The notes: a model not told the origin generated them from the letters alone. A DNA stretch of 64,000 nt from Aminipila terrae (GCF_010120715.1 NZ_CP047591.1:1302001-1366000); one strand, 5' to 3'. Positions 1 through 9,311 are shown, counted from the first letter of the stretch. Program-made: numbers and translations.

Positions 1-817
1 CTACATCCCTCAGCTTACTGATACTTACTTTGTCGTTAATCAACTCTATTAAACTAGGTAAAATCTTAATCTTGCATCGGGTGCGCTTGCACTCCTCCAT
101 AATAGCCTGAATGGCTTTCTTGTTAGCGGAAGGAATAGCAATAATGATTTCATCTACTCCGTAAGTTCTGGCGGCATGCCTTATATCGCTGCGCCCGCCG
201 TATACTTTCACTCCACAGATTCTGTGCTTCTGCTTAGAAGTATCATCATCGATGGCAACCACTACTTTTTTCCCGTATTCATGATGATTCTTTATTTCAT
301 TTATCATAGAAGCTCCGGCTTCACCAGCTCCAACAATCATTACTTTAGTAACATTGCCTCCTATGATGTCTTTCCTGCCGATCCGCAGAACAAAGCTGTT
401 AAAAGTACCTGGACTTCTTAGGTTTCTAATAAACCGATAAGAAATCCTGAATACAGACAATAAAAAAACCATAAATAAAAAGGATATAACGTAAATTCCC
501 CTTGGCATGGACAAAACAGAAAAGGTCACATAAAACATTACCAGAAGTTGTGCCACACCTGCAGCGGCTACTATTTTTACCAGTTCCTCTGTCCCTGCAT
601 AGCGCCACATGCTGGTATATAATCCACATACACTGAAGGCCATCAGGCATGCTAAGGTGATGGGGAATAAGTTGTTGGCGTATATTGCAAACCACGCATC
701 AAAAACAGGATCATTGACATTAAAATCAAAACGTAATAAAAAAGCTACAATATACGAAAATGTCACAATGCAAACATCTATAAATAAAAGTATCATAATT
801 CTTGAAAATTTAACCAT
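1..817 (-). CDS. CapD/PglF-type membrane nucleotide-sugar 4,6-dehydratase, N-terminal half (cut by window edge)
   Basis: The reading frame is open from an ATG at 817 to the left edge, so 272 residues are visible and the C-terminal catalytic domain is missing. AGGAG lies 7-8 bases before the ATG. About four membrane segments occupy residues 8-28, 47-67, 80-101 and 107-125. They are followed by a Rossmann-like nucleotide-binding domain with the motif VMIVGAGEAGAS near residues 158-167. This order (membrane bundle, CoA_binding_3-like domain, then dehydratase) is that of the large CapD/WbpM/PglF enzymes, which make UDP-4-keto-6-deoxy-GlcNAc. The same N-terminal half also occurs in polyprenyl glycosylphosphotransferases, but those normally lack this exact GAGEAG region. 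If PglF-like, it would supply the 4-keto sugar for the aminotransferase at 39006-40184. The catalytic residues are not visible, so the specificity is inference. Confidence 0.8.
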   Translation of the reverse strand, partial: MVKFSRIMILLFIDVCIVTFSYIVAFLLRFDFNVNDPVFDAWFAIYANNLFPITLACLMAFSVCGLYTSMWRYAGTEELVKIVAAAGVAQLLVMFYVTFSVLSMPRGIYVISFLFMVFLLSVFRISYRFIRNLRSPGTFNSFVLRIGRKDIIGGNVTKVMIVGAGEAGASMINEIKNHHEYGKKVVVAIDDDTSKQKHRICGVKVYGGRSDIRHAARTYGVDEIIIAIPSANKKAIQAIMEECKRTRCKIKILPSLIELINDKVSISKLRDV

Positions 818-941
818 TATATTTCTCCTGTATTTTTTTGTTTTTCTTTATATTATACATGCAATTATCAGATTAGGAAATGGAAATCCTAACCTGTATA
901 CGTCCAATACAAGTTATCTATATCGTGAGATTATATTTCCG

Positions 942-971
942 TAAAAATAGGGCGGGTCAAAAAACCCACCC
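942..971 (-). terminator. Intrinsic terminator after the stalk-domain gene
   Basis: On the minus strand GGGTGGGT (964-971) pairs with ACCCGCCC (950-957) with one G-U pair, and is followed by a T-run at 943-947. It lies 33 bases past the stop codon at 1004. Confidence 0.75.
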
Positions 972-1003
972 TTTCCAGATAACGTCTCATATATTTTCAG
1001 TAG

Positions 1004-2062
1004 TTATAAAGCATCTATCAGTTTACGTGCCGTATTCATTTTTGACTGTGAGTCCAATGCAAAGCTGACAAAGGTATCAGATAACATGGAGTAATCTTTT
1101 CCTGAAACTGATAAATAGGCGATATTTTCTAATACAAGCAAATAATGCTCAGAAATCTGCGCAAAATCATATAAAGCTTCCTGTGCAGCCACTTCTTGGT
1201 CCGTCATTTTACTTTTTTTCAGACTATCGATAGATATAGTTTGTTTTTCTGCAGTCTGAACATCTGCGCTAATGGATTCTACTAACATGGTTTTCATAGC
1301 TGCATCTGTTGTGGTTTTTAGGCTCACAATTTTACCAGTAGCTTGATCATAAAGCTCAACAGCGCTCTCAAATTCAGCCTGTAACCGTTTTGTATAGATG
1401 GACTGTTCTTTTGGTTCTTCCTGAATATTTGCCTGATTTCCAATCAAAATAGTCTTGGTAGTGTTATCCCACTGCACTTCCTGTGTCATCAGTTGGGATA
1501 TAGACCGAATTGGTAAATAGGTACTGTTCTCATATACAATAGGGCAAATGCTGTTTCCGCTTATATCTGTAAATTTCTGTATCTGAAAATCATACATAAT
1601 CGTTATATCCGGCCTGACTTCTACCATGACCTGATTGGATTTCCATGTCGGTTTGATATAATTTTCTTTATCAAACCCCTCTGCAGCCCCTTGGTTTTCA
1701 TTATTTTTTTTAGTCTTTGATTTATTGGGATTCATTAAAGTTTTTCCAATATAGATAGTTTTGCTGTTATTATCCCATTGTATGTCCTCATTCATTAATG
1801 CAGAAATTGCGCGAATTGGCAGATAAGTATTTCCATTGTAAACAATAGGATATACTCTTTGCCCTTTCACATCCTTAAAAACCTGCAGCTTATCCTTCAC
1901 CTGTACAGCAAATTCCGGTCTCACATAAGCAATTGCCTTATTTGATACGTTTTTCACTGCCTTACTCAAATTTGTGGCCTCCATTGCATAAGCAAAGCCA
2001 GTCGTCCCTACAATTAAAAACAATGAAAGTAAAATCCCTATAATCCTCTTATTTCTCTTCAT
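1004..2062 (-). CDS. Secreted protein with two copper-amine-oxidase-N-like (stalk) domains
   Basis: The protein has 352 residues. The start chosen is the ATG at 2062 because GGGGAG stands 8 bases upstream and a clean signal peptide begins there (KRNKRIIGILLSLFLIVG, then an Ala-Tyr-Ala-like cleavage site near residue 26). Two repeats of about 65 residues follow (roughly 45-110 and 155-215). Each ends in the typical pattern YLPIRxIS...(V/I)QWDN..KTI.IG of the Cu_amine_oxidN1 family, which in Clostridia is an extracellular structural domain without amine oxidase activity. The C-terminal 130 residues are helical and I do not recognise them. The gene stands alone between a terminator and a divergent promoter region. 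Its function is unknown; a cell-wall-associated role is inferred. Confidence 0.8.
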   Translation of the reverse strand: MKRNKRIIGILLSLFLIVGTTGFAYAMEATNLSKAVKNVSNKAIAYVRPEFAVQVKDKLQVFKDVKGQRVYPIVYNGNTYLPIRAISALMNEDIQWDNNSKTIYIGKTLMNPNKSKTKKNNENQGAAEGFDKENYIKPTWKSNQVMVEVRPDITIMYDFQIQKFTDISGNSICPIVYENSTYLPIRSISQLMTQEVQWDNTTKTILIGNQANIQEEPKEQSIYTKRLQAEFESAVELYDQATGKIVSLKTTTDAAMKTMLVESISADVQTAEKQTISIDSLKKSKMTDQEVAAQEALYDFAQISEHYLLVLENIAYLSVSGKDYSMLSDTFVSFALDSQSKMNTARKLIDAL

Positions 2063-2201
2063 GCTTCGTTCTCCCCAATGAACATTACTAGTTAGATATA
2101 TTACCACATATAAATCTCTATTATTCTTTAGTATACCATTTTATGGACAAAAAGCACAACAAAATTTTAATATAATTTATTATCAATGTTGCATGCATTT
2201 G

Positions 2202-2210
2202 TGGTATAAT
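2202..2210 (+). promoter_or_regulatory. Extended -10 promoter for the glycosylphosphotransferase gene
   Basis: TG-G-TATAAT (2202-2210) lies about 55 bases upstream of the ATG at 2266. No good -35 is seen, which fits an extended -10 promoter. Confidence 0.55.
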
Positions 2211-2265
2211 ATTGTGTCTATGCCTATGATTTGATTATCCTTGTAGTAAAAGCTGGAGAATATGT

Positions 2266-3645
2266 ATGATTAAAGAAAACCAAAGAGTATTAAACCAATT
2301 AAATATATTTACAGATGGCACTATTATTCTTCTGGCCATGGTTATTGCATATGTTTTACGTTTCTTTGTTTTCAAAGGGCAATCTGGTCACATAACATTA
2401 GAGAGCTATATAAGTCTTGGTTTTGTGGTTATTCCAGTATACCTTCTTGTATATACAGGTTTCGGACTCTATGAATCCTTTCGCCGTAAAGACTTTTCAC
2501 AAGAACTGGGGCTGATTATCAAATCAAATTTTATAGGTATCATTCTTCTTCTGACCTGTCTTTTCATATTTAAAAAAATTGACTTGTCCCGATGGACATT
2601 AGTTTTTTTCTTTATTATAAATATATTGGGCACTGCAAGTAAGAGATTCTTTGTCCGGGATATATTAAAAAAATACCGGCAGAAGGGATACAACATTAAA
2701 CATGTCATCTTAATAGGTGATGGAGCATTAGCAAAAGATTACCTCAATGCTGTAAATAAGAACAAATCCTTAGGATTTTCAATTATGGGATATATATCTT
2801 CCTTTAATAAACTAAAACAACTTCGTCATCTTGGAGATTATGATCATATTTATGAGACCATTGAATTATTTAATGCGGATGAAGTCGTTGCAGCTCTGGA
2901 AGCTGATGAGTTCCATTTGCTTCCACAAATCATCAACGACTGTGAAAAAGCGGGGACGAAGCTATCGGTTATACCATTTTACTCAAAATTTATGCCATCC
3001 AATCCTTATATGGATGAGATAGAAGATATACCTCTTATTAATATGAGGCACATTCCTTTAGACAATGTACTCAATTCCATGGCAAAACGAATTATGGATT
3101 TCACAGGTTCTCTCATATTAATAGTATTAGCGTCTCCAATGATGCTGATTGCTGCCATAGGTACTAAGCTATCATCTCCAGGCCCTGTAATCTTTAAGCA
3201 GGAGCGGGTGGGATTAAATAAAAAATCTTTTACCATGTATAAATTCCGTTCTATGCGGATAAATACCGTAGGAGCTACTGGTTGGACAACAGCCAATGAT
3301 CCAAGAAAGACTAAATTTGGTTCCTTTATCCGGAAATTTTCCATTGACGAGTTGCCTCAGCTTTTCAATGTACTAAAAGGGGACATGAGTCTAATCGGCC
3401 CAAGGCCAGAACTTCCATATTTTGTGGAACAATTTAAGGAGAGCATTCCATTATATATGGTCAAGCATCAGGTCCGTCCCGGTATGACAGGTTGGGCACA
3501 AGTCAACGGTTTTCGCGGAGATACTTCTATAGAAAAACGTATTCAGCATGATATTTATTACATAGAGAACTGGAGTCTTATTTTTGATATACGTATATTA
3601 TTCCTGACACTTTTCAAAGGTGTGGTTAATGGGGAAAAATTATAG
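2266..3645 (+). CDS. Polyprenyl glycosylphosphotransferase (WcaJ/WbaP-type initiating sugar transferase)
   Basis: The protein has 459 residues, full length for the long polyprenol-phosphate sugar-1-phosphate transferases that start glycan assembly on undecaprenyl phosphate at the membrane. Four to five membrane helices fill residues 15-130. A nucleotide-binding-like domain follows (VILIGDGALAKDYL, near 145-158). The catalytic Bac_transf domain runs from about 268 to the end and shows the family blocks FKQERVG, MYKFRSMR, SIDELPQLFN, GDMSLIGPRPELP and VRPGMTGWAQVNG. It is the first gene of a plus-strand pair with the ligase 26 bases downstream. A second, short initiating transferase lies at 45357-45983. 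The sugar transferred (glucose, galactose or other) cannot be read from sequence. Confidence 0.9.
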   Translation: MIKENQRVLNQLNIFTDGTIILLAMVIAYVLRFFVFKGQSGHITLESYISLGFVVIPVYLLVYTGFGLYESFRRKDFSQELGLIIKSNFIGIILLLTCLFIFKKIDLSRWTLVFFFIINILGTASKRFFVRDILKKYRQKGYNIKHVILIGDGALAKDYLNAVNKNKSLGFSIMGYISSFNKLKQLRHLGDYDHIYETIELFNADEVVAALEADEFHLLPQIINDCEKAGTKLSVIPFYSKFMPSNPYMDEIEDIPLINMRHIPLDNVLNSMAKRIMDFTGSLILIVLASPMMLIAAIGTKLSSPGPVIFKQERVGLNKKSFTMYKFRSMRINTVGATGWTTANDPRKTKFGSFIRKFSIDELPQLFNVLKGDMSLIGPRPELPYFVEQFKESIPLYMVKHQVRPGMTGWAQVNGFRGDTSIEKRIQHDIYYIENWSLIFDIRILFLTLFKGVVNGEKL

Positions 3646-3671
3646 ATTAATAAAAACGGAGGAAAAATAAA

Positions 3672-6600
3672 ATGACTAAAAAACTAACGTATCTGCCTGC
3701 AGTATTTACAATACTTCTGATATTTTCCACTGCAATGGCAGGATCCTTTGATCTCACAGTTCAGAAATGGACTGCACTGGCAGGTTTGCTTGTGATACTT
3801 ATACTAATGCTTACACCAAAAGCAAAGCATATCCTAACAGCTTATACGGTACCACTTTTAATCGCGGTTACTGGTTATGCCATCTGGAATGGTATTTCCA
3901 TTTTTTATTCAGATATTCCTAAGACTGCTTTATTTGAATTTACAAAATTGATTATAGCTTTAACTGCTTTTTTTACAATACTGGCTTTTACTGCCCCTAC
4001 CAAAAAGAATTTCAAAATTGTTTCTGCCATTATAGCTATAACAACTGCTTTTTTTGGTATCATATCTGTAGATGCAGCTTCTAATGGCCCTTTTGCTTCA
4101 ATTTTTAAAGCTTTTATGGAAATCTTTACTGACAGTATGAAGTTCTTTGGTGTCTTTGAAAATGGTATTCGTATTACTGGTATATTTGGTAATGCCAACA
4201 CTTTTTCTGGTTTTGCCGCACTGGGTATACTTTTTTCCCTATTTCTTGTAATGAATAGCAATTCAAAAAAAGGTCATGCCATATCACTAATATTGTTAGC
4301 CATCAATTCATTAACGTATTTATTGCTATTTAGTATGGGATCCATGTTTATATTTTTTATATCATGTATTCTTATGATTATTTCCAGCAAGAAAGAAGAA
4401 CGTTTCAGTACTTTTGTCTTAATGGCTGAAACAGCAATCATTACTACAGTTTTCACAGGTTTTTCTTTGATTACGTTAGGTTCCTCACCATTTATCCCTT
4501 TACTTGCAATTGTTCTGAATGCTTTATTTCTTTGGGTTGTTGATAAGTTTCTTCGTCAGCCACTTAGTAATAAGCTTATGTCCAACACAAAAACAAGTCT
4601 TTATGCAGGTATTATAATTGTTGTGTTTATTATTGGCTACCTTATTGCTGCATTTAACGTTACCGGTCCACTAACCTTATCCCCAAATGAAACAGTTATG
4701 CGTGCAGCTTACCTCGACACAGGTTTATATAAATTAAATGCCACCATAGATTCAAATGATTCACAGGGGGGTTCTCCTATGATTCCTACCGTCAGAATTA
4801 CTACCCAAAATGAAACCAATTTAAAGCTACACACGTCTACGGAGCTTTACAACGGTTCTTTAGACAATGCCCAATTCACAGTTCCCAAAGATTCCAAAAT
4901 CGTTAAATTATATATTACTGGCAGCCCAAACGGGAATCTTTTAGATAAATTAACTTACACACTTGCTTCAGAAGAATCAACAAATTCTCAATCCGGTTCA
5001 ATTAAGCTTGGTTATAAGCTTTTTCCTGAGATTGCCGCAAACCGTATTCAGGACCTTGGTGCCAATGAAAACTCAATTCAGCGTTTGGTATTTTTTGAAG
5101 ATGGATTAAAGTTGTTTAAGCAAAGTCCTCTTATCGGCAAGGGGCTAGGCGGCTATGAAACTGGAGTTTCTTCTGTTCAAAATTTCTATTATGAAACAAA
5201 TTATGTCCATAATCATTATATTGAAGCGCTCTGCGACTTGGGAATCATCGGTTTTGCATTTTTCATGTCTATTCTTGTTTTATGTGTGATTGCTTTGCTG
5301 AAACTGTTTAAACAAAGCAAAGCCTCCAATTACAAAAATGCTGCTGCTTTTGCCCTTCCACTCATGACTGCATGTTTGTTTCAGATGTTTGGCCAGGCTG
5401 GTACAGATGCGGTCTGGTCTGCAGGGCCTTTTTTGGTGATTGCTTTTAGTGTACTAGCATTACTAATTATTGCGAATTCTTCCTTCTTCACGGAAGATAA
5501 TCTTAGTGCAGGAAGCATCTTTACATCAGTTAATAAAAGTGCTGCTGAAGGTTCAGATTCAAAGAAAAATATTACTGGTCCTTTGGTCTTAAAAGTTATT
5601 ATAACTTCTGTTACCATCGTAATGGCTGTTCTTCTTTGTTTAAACCTTTATGCAAGTGGTAAAGCAGCTTCGGGGAACTGTACTATGGAACAAATTGCTT
5701 CTCTTTCTAAGATTGATAAATTTGAGAGTAACGATTATAAGACCACTTACATTGTAACTACAAGCACTTATGGTCTAGTTGAGAATTTAAATCAGGCCAA
5801 TAAATTTGCCAAGGATATGAGTAAGAATACAGATATCTCCTTAAATTATTTGCTGCCGTTTTACTTCAATACTGGGCAAAATGACAAGTTGTTTAAAACT
5901 GCGGATTTAGCTATTCAGAATCAAAAGGCCTCACCAAATATGTGGAATCGTCTGTTTGAAATATTTGATACTGCTATTGACTCAAATAGAGAAGATCCAG
6001 TTCCCGTTCTCCTTCATTTATTCAAACATAAAGAATACTATATTGAAGGTGTACTTGATTATTATAAAGATTTACAAAAACGAAATGATACCTACTTAGA
6101 TGATGTGATGCTTGTTAAAGGAAATGTTGCTTTCATTGGAAAACTTCTTGCTCTTGAACCCCTTGACCAGTCTCAGCTTCTCCAGGCCATGGATGTGTTT
6201 TCAAAAACTATTTTTGACTCACAGTATGCTGTAGATGCTAACAAGGATGGAATTCCAGATAATGTTTCTGCCTTATCAGGCAGTACAGTATGGGGCAAGA
6301 CAGCAACTGGGAAAGCCTCAGCAAGCAAAGGAAGTAAGTTCATTGGAAGTGGATTCGATGGAAGTATGACAGCTTCAGCTGGCACTACCATGGAACTTCA
6401 ATCTTACTGTGTGAAGGGCGGAGAATATACGGTACGTTTAGCAGGTTTAACAGGCTTAAATGGAGCTGCTGCTCCTAGAGACATCACTGCATCTGTTGAT
6501 GGTCAGCCTTTAACTGTTCAATATGACTCTGAGGGAGCTTTTGTAAAAGTTCCATTGAAAGGAGCCATTCAGGCAGACAAAGCTAAAAATATTGAAGCTG

Positions 6601-6677
6601 CACCAGCAAGTACTGAGAAAATCACGGTTTCCTTCCCAACAGGTGGACAGATGACTAAGATTACGTTAAAAAAATAA
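3672..6677 (+). CDS. O-antigen ligase/polymerase-like membrane protein with large C-terminal extension
   Basis: The protein has 1001 residues, about twice the usual Wzy/WaaL length. GGAGGAAAAATAAA precedes the ATG. The first 330 residues contain ten or so membrane helices. An outside loop of beta character follows at about 340-480. The Wzy_C signature comes next, with GKGLGGYETG near 490 and HNHYIEALCDLGIIGF near 515. After more helices, a last helix near 635-660 leads to a 340-residue extracytoplasmic tail. The tail contains DANKDGIPDN at about 853-862, a calcium-binding-loop-like motif, and ends in a beta-rich region. Wzy_C proteins polymerise lipid-linked glycans or transfer them to lipid or protein. 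The extension may position the acceptor, which is inference. A terminator follows the gene. Confidence 0.85.
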   Translation: MTKKLTYLPAVFTILLIFSTAMAGSFDLTVQKWTALAGLLVILILMLTPKAKHILTAYTVPLLIAVTGYAIWNGISIFYSDIPKTALFEFTKLIIALTAFFTILAFTAPTKKNFKIVSAIIAITTAFFGIISVDAASNGPFASIFKAFMEIFTDSMKFFGVFENGIRITGIFGNANTFSGFAALGILFSLFLVMNSNSKKGHAISLILLAINSLTYLLLFSMGSMFIFFISCILMIISSKKEERFSTFVLMAETAIITTVFTGFSLITLGSSPFIPLLAIVLNALFLWVVDKFLRQPLSNKLMSNTKTSLYAGIIIVVFIIGYLIAAFNVTGPLTLSPNETVMRAAYLDTGLYKLNATIDSNDSQGGSPMIPTVRITTQNETNLKLHTSTELYNGSLDNAQFTVPKDSKIVKLYITGSPNGNLLDKLTYTLASEESTNSQSGSIKLGYKLFPEIAANRIQDLGANENSIQRLVFFEDGLKLFKQSPLIGKGLGGYETGVSSVQNFYYETNYVHNHYIEALCDLGIIGFAFFMSILVLCVIALLKLFKQSKASNYKNAAAFALPLMTACLFQMFGQAGTDAVWSAGPFLVIAFSVLALLIIANSSFFTEDNLSAGSIFTSVNKSAAEGSDSKKNITGPLVLKVIITSVTIVMAVLLCLNLYASGKAASGNCTMEQIASLSKIDKFESNDYKTTYIVTTSTYGLVENLNQANKFAKDMSKNTDISLNYLLPFYFNTGQNDKLFKTADLAIQNQKASPNMWNRLFEIFDTAIDSNREDPVPVLLHLFKHKEYYIEGVLDYYKDLQKRNDTYLDDVMLVKGNVAFIGKLLALEPLDQSQLLQAMDVFSKTIFDSQYAVDANKDGIPDNVSALSGSTVWGKTATGKASASKGSKFIGSGFDGSMTASAGTTMELQSYCVKGGEYTVRLAGLTGLNGAAAPRDITASVDGQPLTVQYDSEGAFVKVPLKGAIQADKAKNIEAAPASTEKITVSFPTGGQMTKITLKK

Positions 6678-6696
6678 TTTAAGTTAATTCACATTT

Positions 6697-6736
6697 AAAA
6701 ATACGGATGACTTTGGCCATCCGTATTTTTTCTTTT
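6697..6736 (+). terminator. Intrinsic terminator after the first ligase gene
   Basis: AATACGGATG (left arm) and CATCCGTATT (right arm) form a strong stem flanked by A- and T-runs, 20 bases past the stop codon at 6677. Confidence 0.9.
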
Positions 6737-6743
6737 ATTTCTA

Positions 6744-6752
6744 TGATATAAT
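6744..6752 (+). promoter_or_regulatory. Extended -10 promoter for the NdpA-like gene
   Basis: TG-A-TATAAT at 6744-6752 lies 50 bases before the ATG at 6802 and just behind the terminator of the previous gene. The -35 is weak. Confidence 0.45.
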
Positions 6753-6801
6753 AGCTGATGAAATTTAAGATTTATCATAATCAGGAGGAAAAATAATTAA
6801 T

Positions 6802-7812
6802 ATGAATGATATCATTATCGATAAAGCTATTTTACATATATTAGATACCAGCATTGACGCCCCAGTTTTGGCAGATAAGCTCATGTCTTTCAGCTCACAG
6901 GCCGATGAATTTCTTAAAACTCACATTGCAAGAGCTATGGAAGATGGAGACATCAAAAAAGGCGGTTTTAAAGAAGATGCAGAGGAATTCAATACAGAAG
7001 GGTTTAAAGGTGCTATCAGCAATTTAGAGCCTGCTGCGTTTATTGTGGTTTCCCAGCAGCTGGCACAAAATATATTTGATCTTGCCCTTGCTAACCCTGG
7101 GATTCCTGCTGCGGACGTTCTTATGTGCCATTTTAAGTATGACAATGGCATATACTTTGGTATCCTTAAATTCAACTATAAGCAATCCTATATACATCAC
7201 TTTGCAATGGTGGGAGAAGAAAAAGAAACTGGAATCATTAAGCAGAATGCTACCATTGCAAATGAAAATCAGAAATTAGAGGAGTTTGCATTCATTCGTC
7301 TGGATGACTTCAGTATATTAATTAAAGAAAAAAAATATGAAATAAACGGAGCAAAAGAGTTCTACCTTTCCAACCGAATTCTAAACGTTACAACGGACTT
7401 ATCCCCTAAAACAAAGGTAAAAATTGTAGAAAAGGCAGCAGAAAAAGTCATTAAAGAATATTATGGTGATGATCCACTTAAGGTCTCCCAACTGAAGACG
7501 GAGCTGAAAACCTGTGTGGATGAAAGCAGTATCGTAGAAATAGACCGAATAACCAATGCCGTATTTGATGGAAATATCTCTGCCCAGCAGCGATATAAAG
7601 ATGAAGTAGCGCAAAAGGGTATTTCCCATGGGGCTTTTGAAGTGACTTCAGAAATTGAAAAAACAGTTGCCAGGAAGCAGAAAATAACAACAGATACGGG
7701 TATTGAAATAAGTCTGCCGGTAAACTATCTGGAAAACCAGAAAAATATCGAATTTATCATGAACGAGGATGGCACCATGTCAATCTTAATTAAATCAGTG
7801 AATATTCGTTAA
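6802..7812 (+). CDS. Nucleoid-associated protein, NdpA/YejK (NA37) family
   Basis: The protein has 336 residues, the normal length for the 37-kDa nucleoid-associated family. The opening (MNDIIIDKAILHILD), the segment LANPGIPAADVLMCHFKYDN near residues 92-112 and the late segment GIEISLPVNYLENQKNIEF near 297-315 match this family as I know it. NdpA proteins bind the nucleoid, and their precise role in Firmicutes is not settled. AGGAGG lies 13 bases from the ATG, slightly far. The gene is monocistronic, with its own -10, and its terminator is interrupted by the IS3 element. It does not look connected to the glycan genes. Confidence 0.8.
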   Translation: MNDIIIDKAILHILDTSIDAPVLADKLMSFSSQADEFLKTHIARAMEDGDIKKGGFKEDAEEFNTEGFKGAISNLEPAAFIVVSQQLAQNIFDLALANPGIPAADVLMCHFKYDNGIYFGILKFNYKQSYIHHFAMVGEEKETGIIKQNATIANENQKLEEFAFIRLDDFSILIKEKKYEINGAKEFYLSNRILNVTTDLSPKTKVKIVEKAAEKVIKEYYGDDPLKVSQLKTELKTCVDESSIVEIDRITNAVFDGNISAQQRYKDEVAQKGISHGAFEVTSEIEKTVARKQKITTDTGIEISLPVNYLENQKNIEFIMNEDGTMSILIKSVNIR

Positions 7813-7845
7813 AATGGAAAACAGAGCCTCTGAGATATATGTAAC

Positions 7846-7872
7846 TGATATGTACCCTCTTTACTGGACACC
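7846..7872 (+). repeat. Left terminal inverted repeat of the IS
   Basis: This is an imperfect inverted repeat with 9285-9311. The first 12 bases are identical, and a second identical block of 8 bases begins 18 bases in. Confidence 0.85.
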
Positions 7873-7892
7873 CAGTAAGGAGGGTTATTTTT

Positions 7893-8425
7893 ATGCGTTA
7901 CTCTTATGAGTTCAAAAGAAAATGCGTTGAAATGTATCACAGAGGAACTTATCCAGAGACTCCAAAAGGTATATCTGAATGGAGATTCCATAAAACAGTA
8001 CGCCATTGGGTACGGTTAGAGGAGGCCCAAGGTCCTACTGCTTTACAACACCAATGCCATAACAGAGTTTGGGCACCAGAGGAAAAATTAAGATTAGTTT
8101 CACAGGTTATTGCCGGAAAAGCATATGCTGAAATTGCTATTGCCAATGGAATAAATTCAGGGCGTTGTATCAATGGGTACAAAAATATAAAATGAAGGGG
8201 TATAATGGTTTGGTAGAGATGAAAAAAGGTCGACCAAACAAGGAGCCCCAAATGAAAAAGAATGTAAATCCAGCACCACTTACAGAATCAGAACGCGAAG
8301 AATTAATTCGTCTTAGAACAGAAAACGAGTATATTAAAGTAGAAAATGAAGTAATAAAAAAAGAAATCGCCTTGAGAGAAGAAAAACAAGCTGCGCTACT
8401 CAAGCCGAAAAGCAGCGATCATTAA
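7893..8425 (+). pseudogene. IS3 orfA (helix-turn-helix transposase subunit), frame-disrupted
   Basis: Two reading frames join into one typical OrfA of about 177 residues. The first (7893 onward) carries a helix-turn-helix region and a second repeat (WAPEEKLRLVSQVIAGKAY). The second (from about 8165) continues with LYQWVQKYKMKGYNGLVEMK and ends in a Leu/Glu-rich coiled coil (LIRLRTENEYIKVENEVIKK). The break is at the G-run 8160-8162; one extra G would join the frames as SGALYQWV. OrfB lies +1 relative to the second part, whereas IS3 elements normally place orfB -1 relative to orfA, so a further indel near 8380-8400 is possible. I cannot tell mutation from sequencing error. Confidence 0.75.
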
Positions 8426-8477
8426 GGAACTTCGAGAAAAAGGATATCAGTTAAAATATTTATTAAAGGCTATAGGC

Positions 8478-9272
8478 ATGGCGAAGTCAACTTATTATTG
8501 TGAGTTGACCAAAGTCGATGCTGTAGAAACTAGAAATAAAGAATTGGCAGATGAGATTAAGGTAATATTTGAATATCATAAACACAGATATGGTGTTAGG
8601 CGAATCCATAAGGAGCTGCAGAATCGAGGGTATAAAGTGAACCACAAGTGCGTTCAGCGCCTTATGCATAAGATGAACTTTCTTGGGAAACGTCCAAAAG
8701 AAAAGTATCATTCTTACAAAGGAGAAGTCGGAAGGATAGCGGATAATGTCATAGATAGAGATTTTAGCACAACCGCCCCTCTGCAAAAATGGACGACAGA
8801 TGTTTCACAGTTCAGCTTCTCATGGGGAAAGTGTTATATATCGCCTATTTTAGAAATGAATACAAATAAGATTATTTCATACGATTTATCGTTAAGCCCA
8901 AATCTAGAGCAGATTCGTCGTATGTTAGAGAAAGCTTTCGAGAAGTTTCCGGAAGTTGAAGGATTAGTATTTCATTCTGACCAAGGCTGGCAATATCAAC
9001 ATGCTTATTTTAGGGAAACATTAAAAGAACATGGCATGATTCAGTCCATGTCTAGAAAAGGGAATTGTTACGATAACTGCATTATAGAAACTTTCTTTGG
9101 CAGACTCAAAAATGAAATGTATTATGGATGTGAGAAGGATTATTTTTCGTTTGAACAATTTTCAGATGCTGTTGGAAAATACATAGATTACTATAATAAC
9201 AAAAGAATTCAGGCAAAAACAAAATGGATGCCTCCTGTAAAATACAGGGAAGCATCCATGTGTTCCGCCTAG
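8478..9272 (+). CDS. IS3-family transposase OrfB (DDE integrase core)
   Basis: The protein has 264 residues from the ATG. The frame is open further upstream from 8376 and reads KAAIIKELREKGYQ, typical of OrfB made by frameshift from orfA. It begins with an HTH_21-like segment (KHRYGVRRIHKEL). The rve integrase core follows with the three acidic residues in context: WTTDVSQF, VFHSDQGWQYQ and NCYDNCIIETFFGRLKNE. The protein makes the strand cuts and joins at the IS ends. Normal expression as an OrfAB fusion is doubtful here because orfA is broken. Confidence 0.9.
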   Translation: MAKSTYYCELTKVDAVETRNKELADEIKVIFEYHKHRYGVRRIHKELQNRGYKVNHKCVQRLMHKMNFLGKRPKEKYHSYKGEVGRIADNVIDRDFSTTAPLQKWTTDVSQFSFSWGKCYISPILEMNTNKIISYDLSLSPNLEQIRRMLEKAFEKFPEVEGLVFHSDQGWQYQHAYFRETLKEHGMIQSMSRKGNCYDNCIIETFFGRLKNEMYYGCEKDYFSFEQFSDAVGKYIDYYNNKRIQAKTKWMPPVKYREASMCSA

Positions 9273-9284
9273 TTCATAAATGAA

Positions 9285-9311
9285 TGTGTCCAGAATTCTG
9301 GGTACATATCA
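9285..9311 (-). repeat. Right terminal inverted repeat of the IS
   Basis: This is the partner of 7846-7872. It ends CA as expected and is followed by the AAC target duplication at 9312-9314. Confidence 0.85.

Larger units (their letters stand above)
7846..9311 (+). mobile_element. IS3-family insertion sequence (IS150-like group), 1466 bp
   Basis: The ends begin TGATATGTACCC on both sides (right end read as reverse complement), followed by a second matching block CTGGACAC. Both ends are bounded by AAC (7843-7845 and 9312-9314), the 3-bp target duplication expected of the IS3 family. It contains orfA (frame-disrupted) and orfB with an intact DDE catalytic core. The nearly perfect duplication suggests a recent insertion. 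With orfA broken, this copy is probably not able to move by itself. Confidence 0.9.

Noticed and set aside
426..695. An 89-codon frame near the left end on the minus strand
   Set aside because: It is out of frame with the CapD-like gene (1-817), which covers it completely and has clear family sequence.
8160..8166. A programmed frameshift within orfA
   Set aside because: IS3 frameshifts occur at A-rich slippery sites at the orfA-orfB junction, not in the middle of orfA at a G-run.
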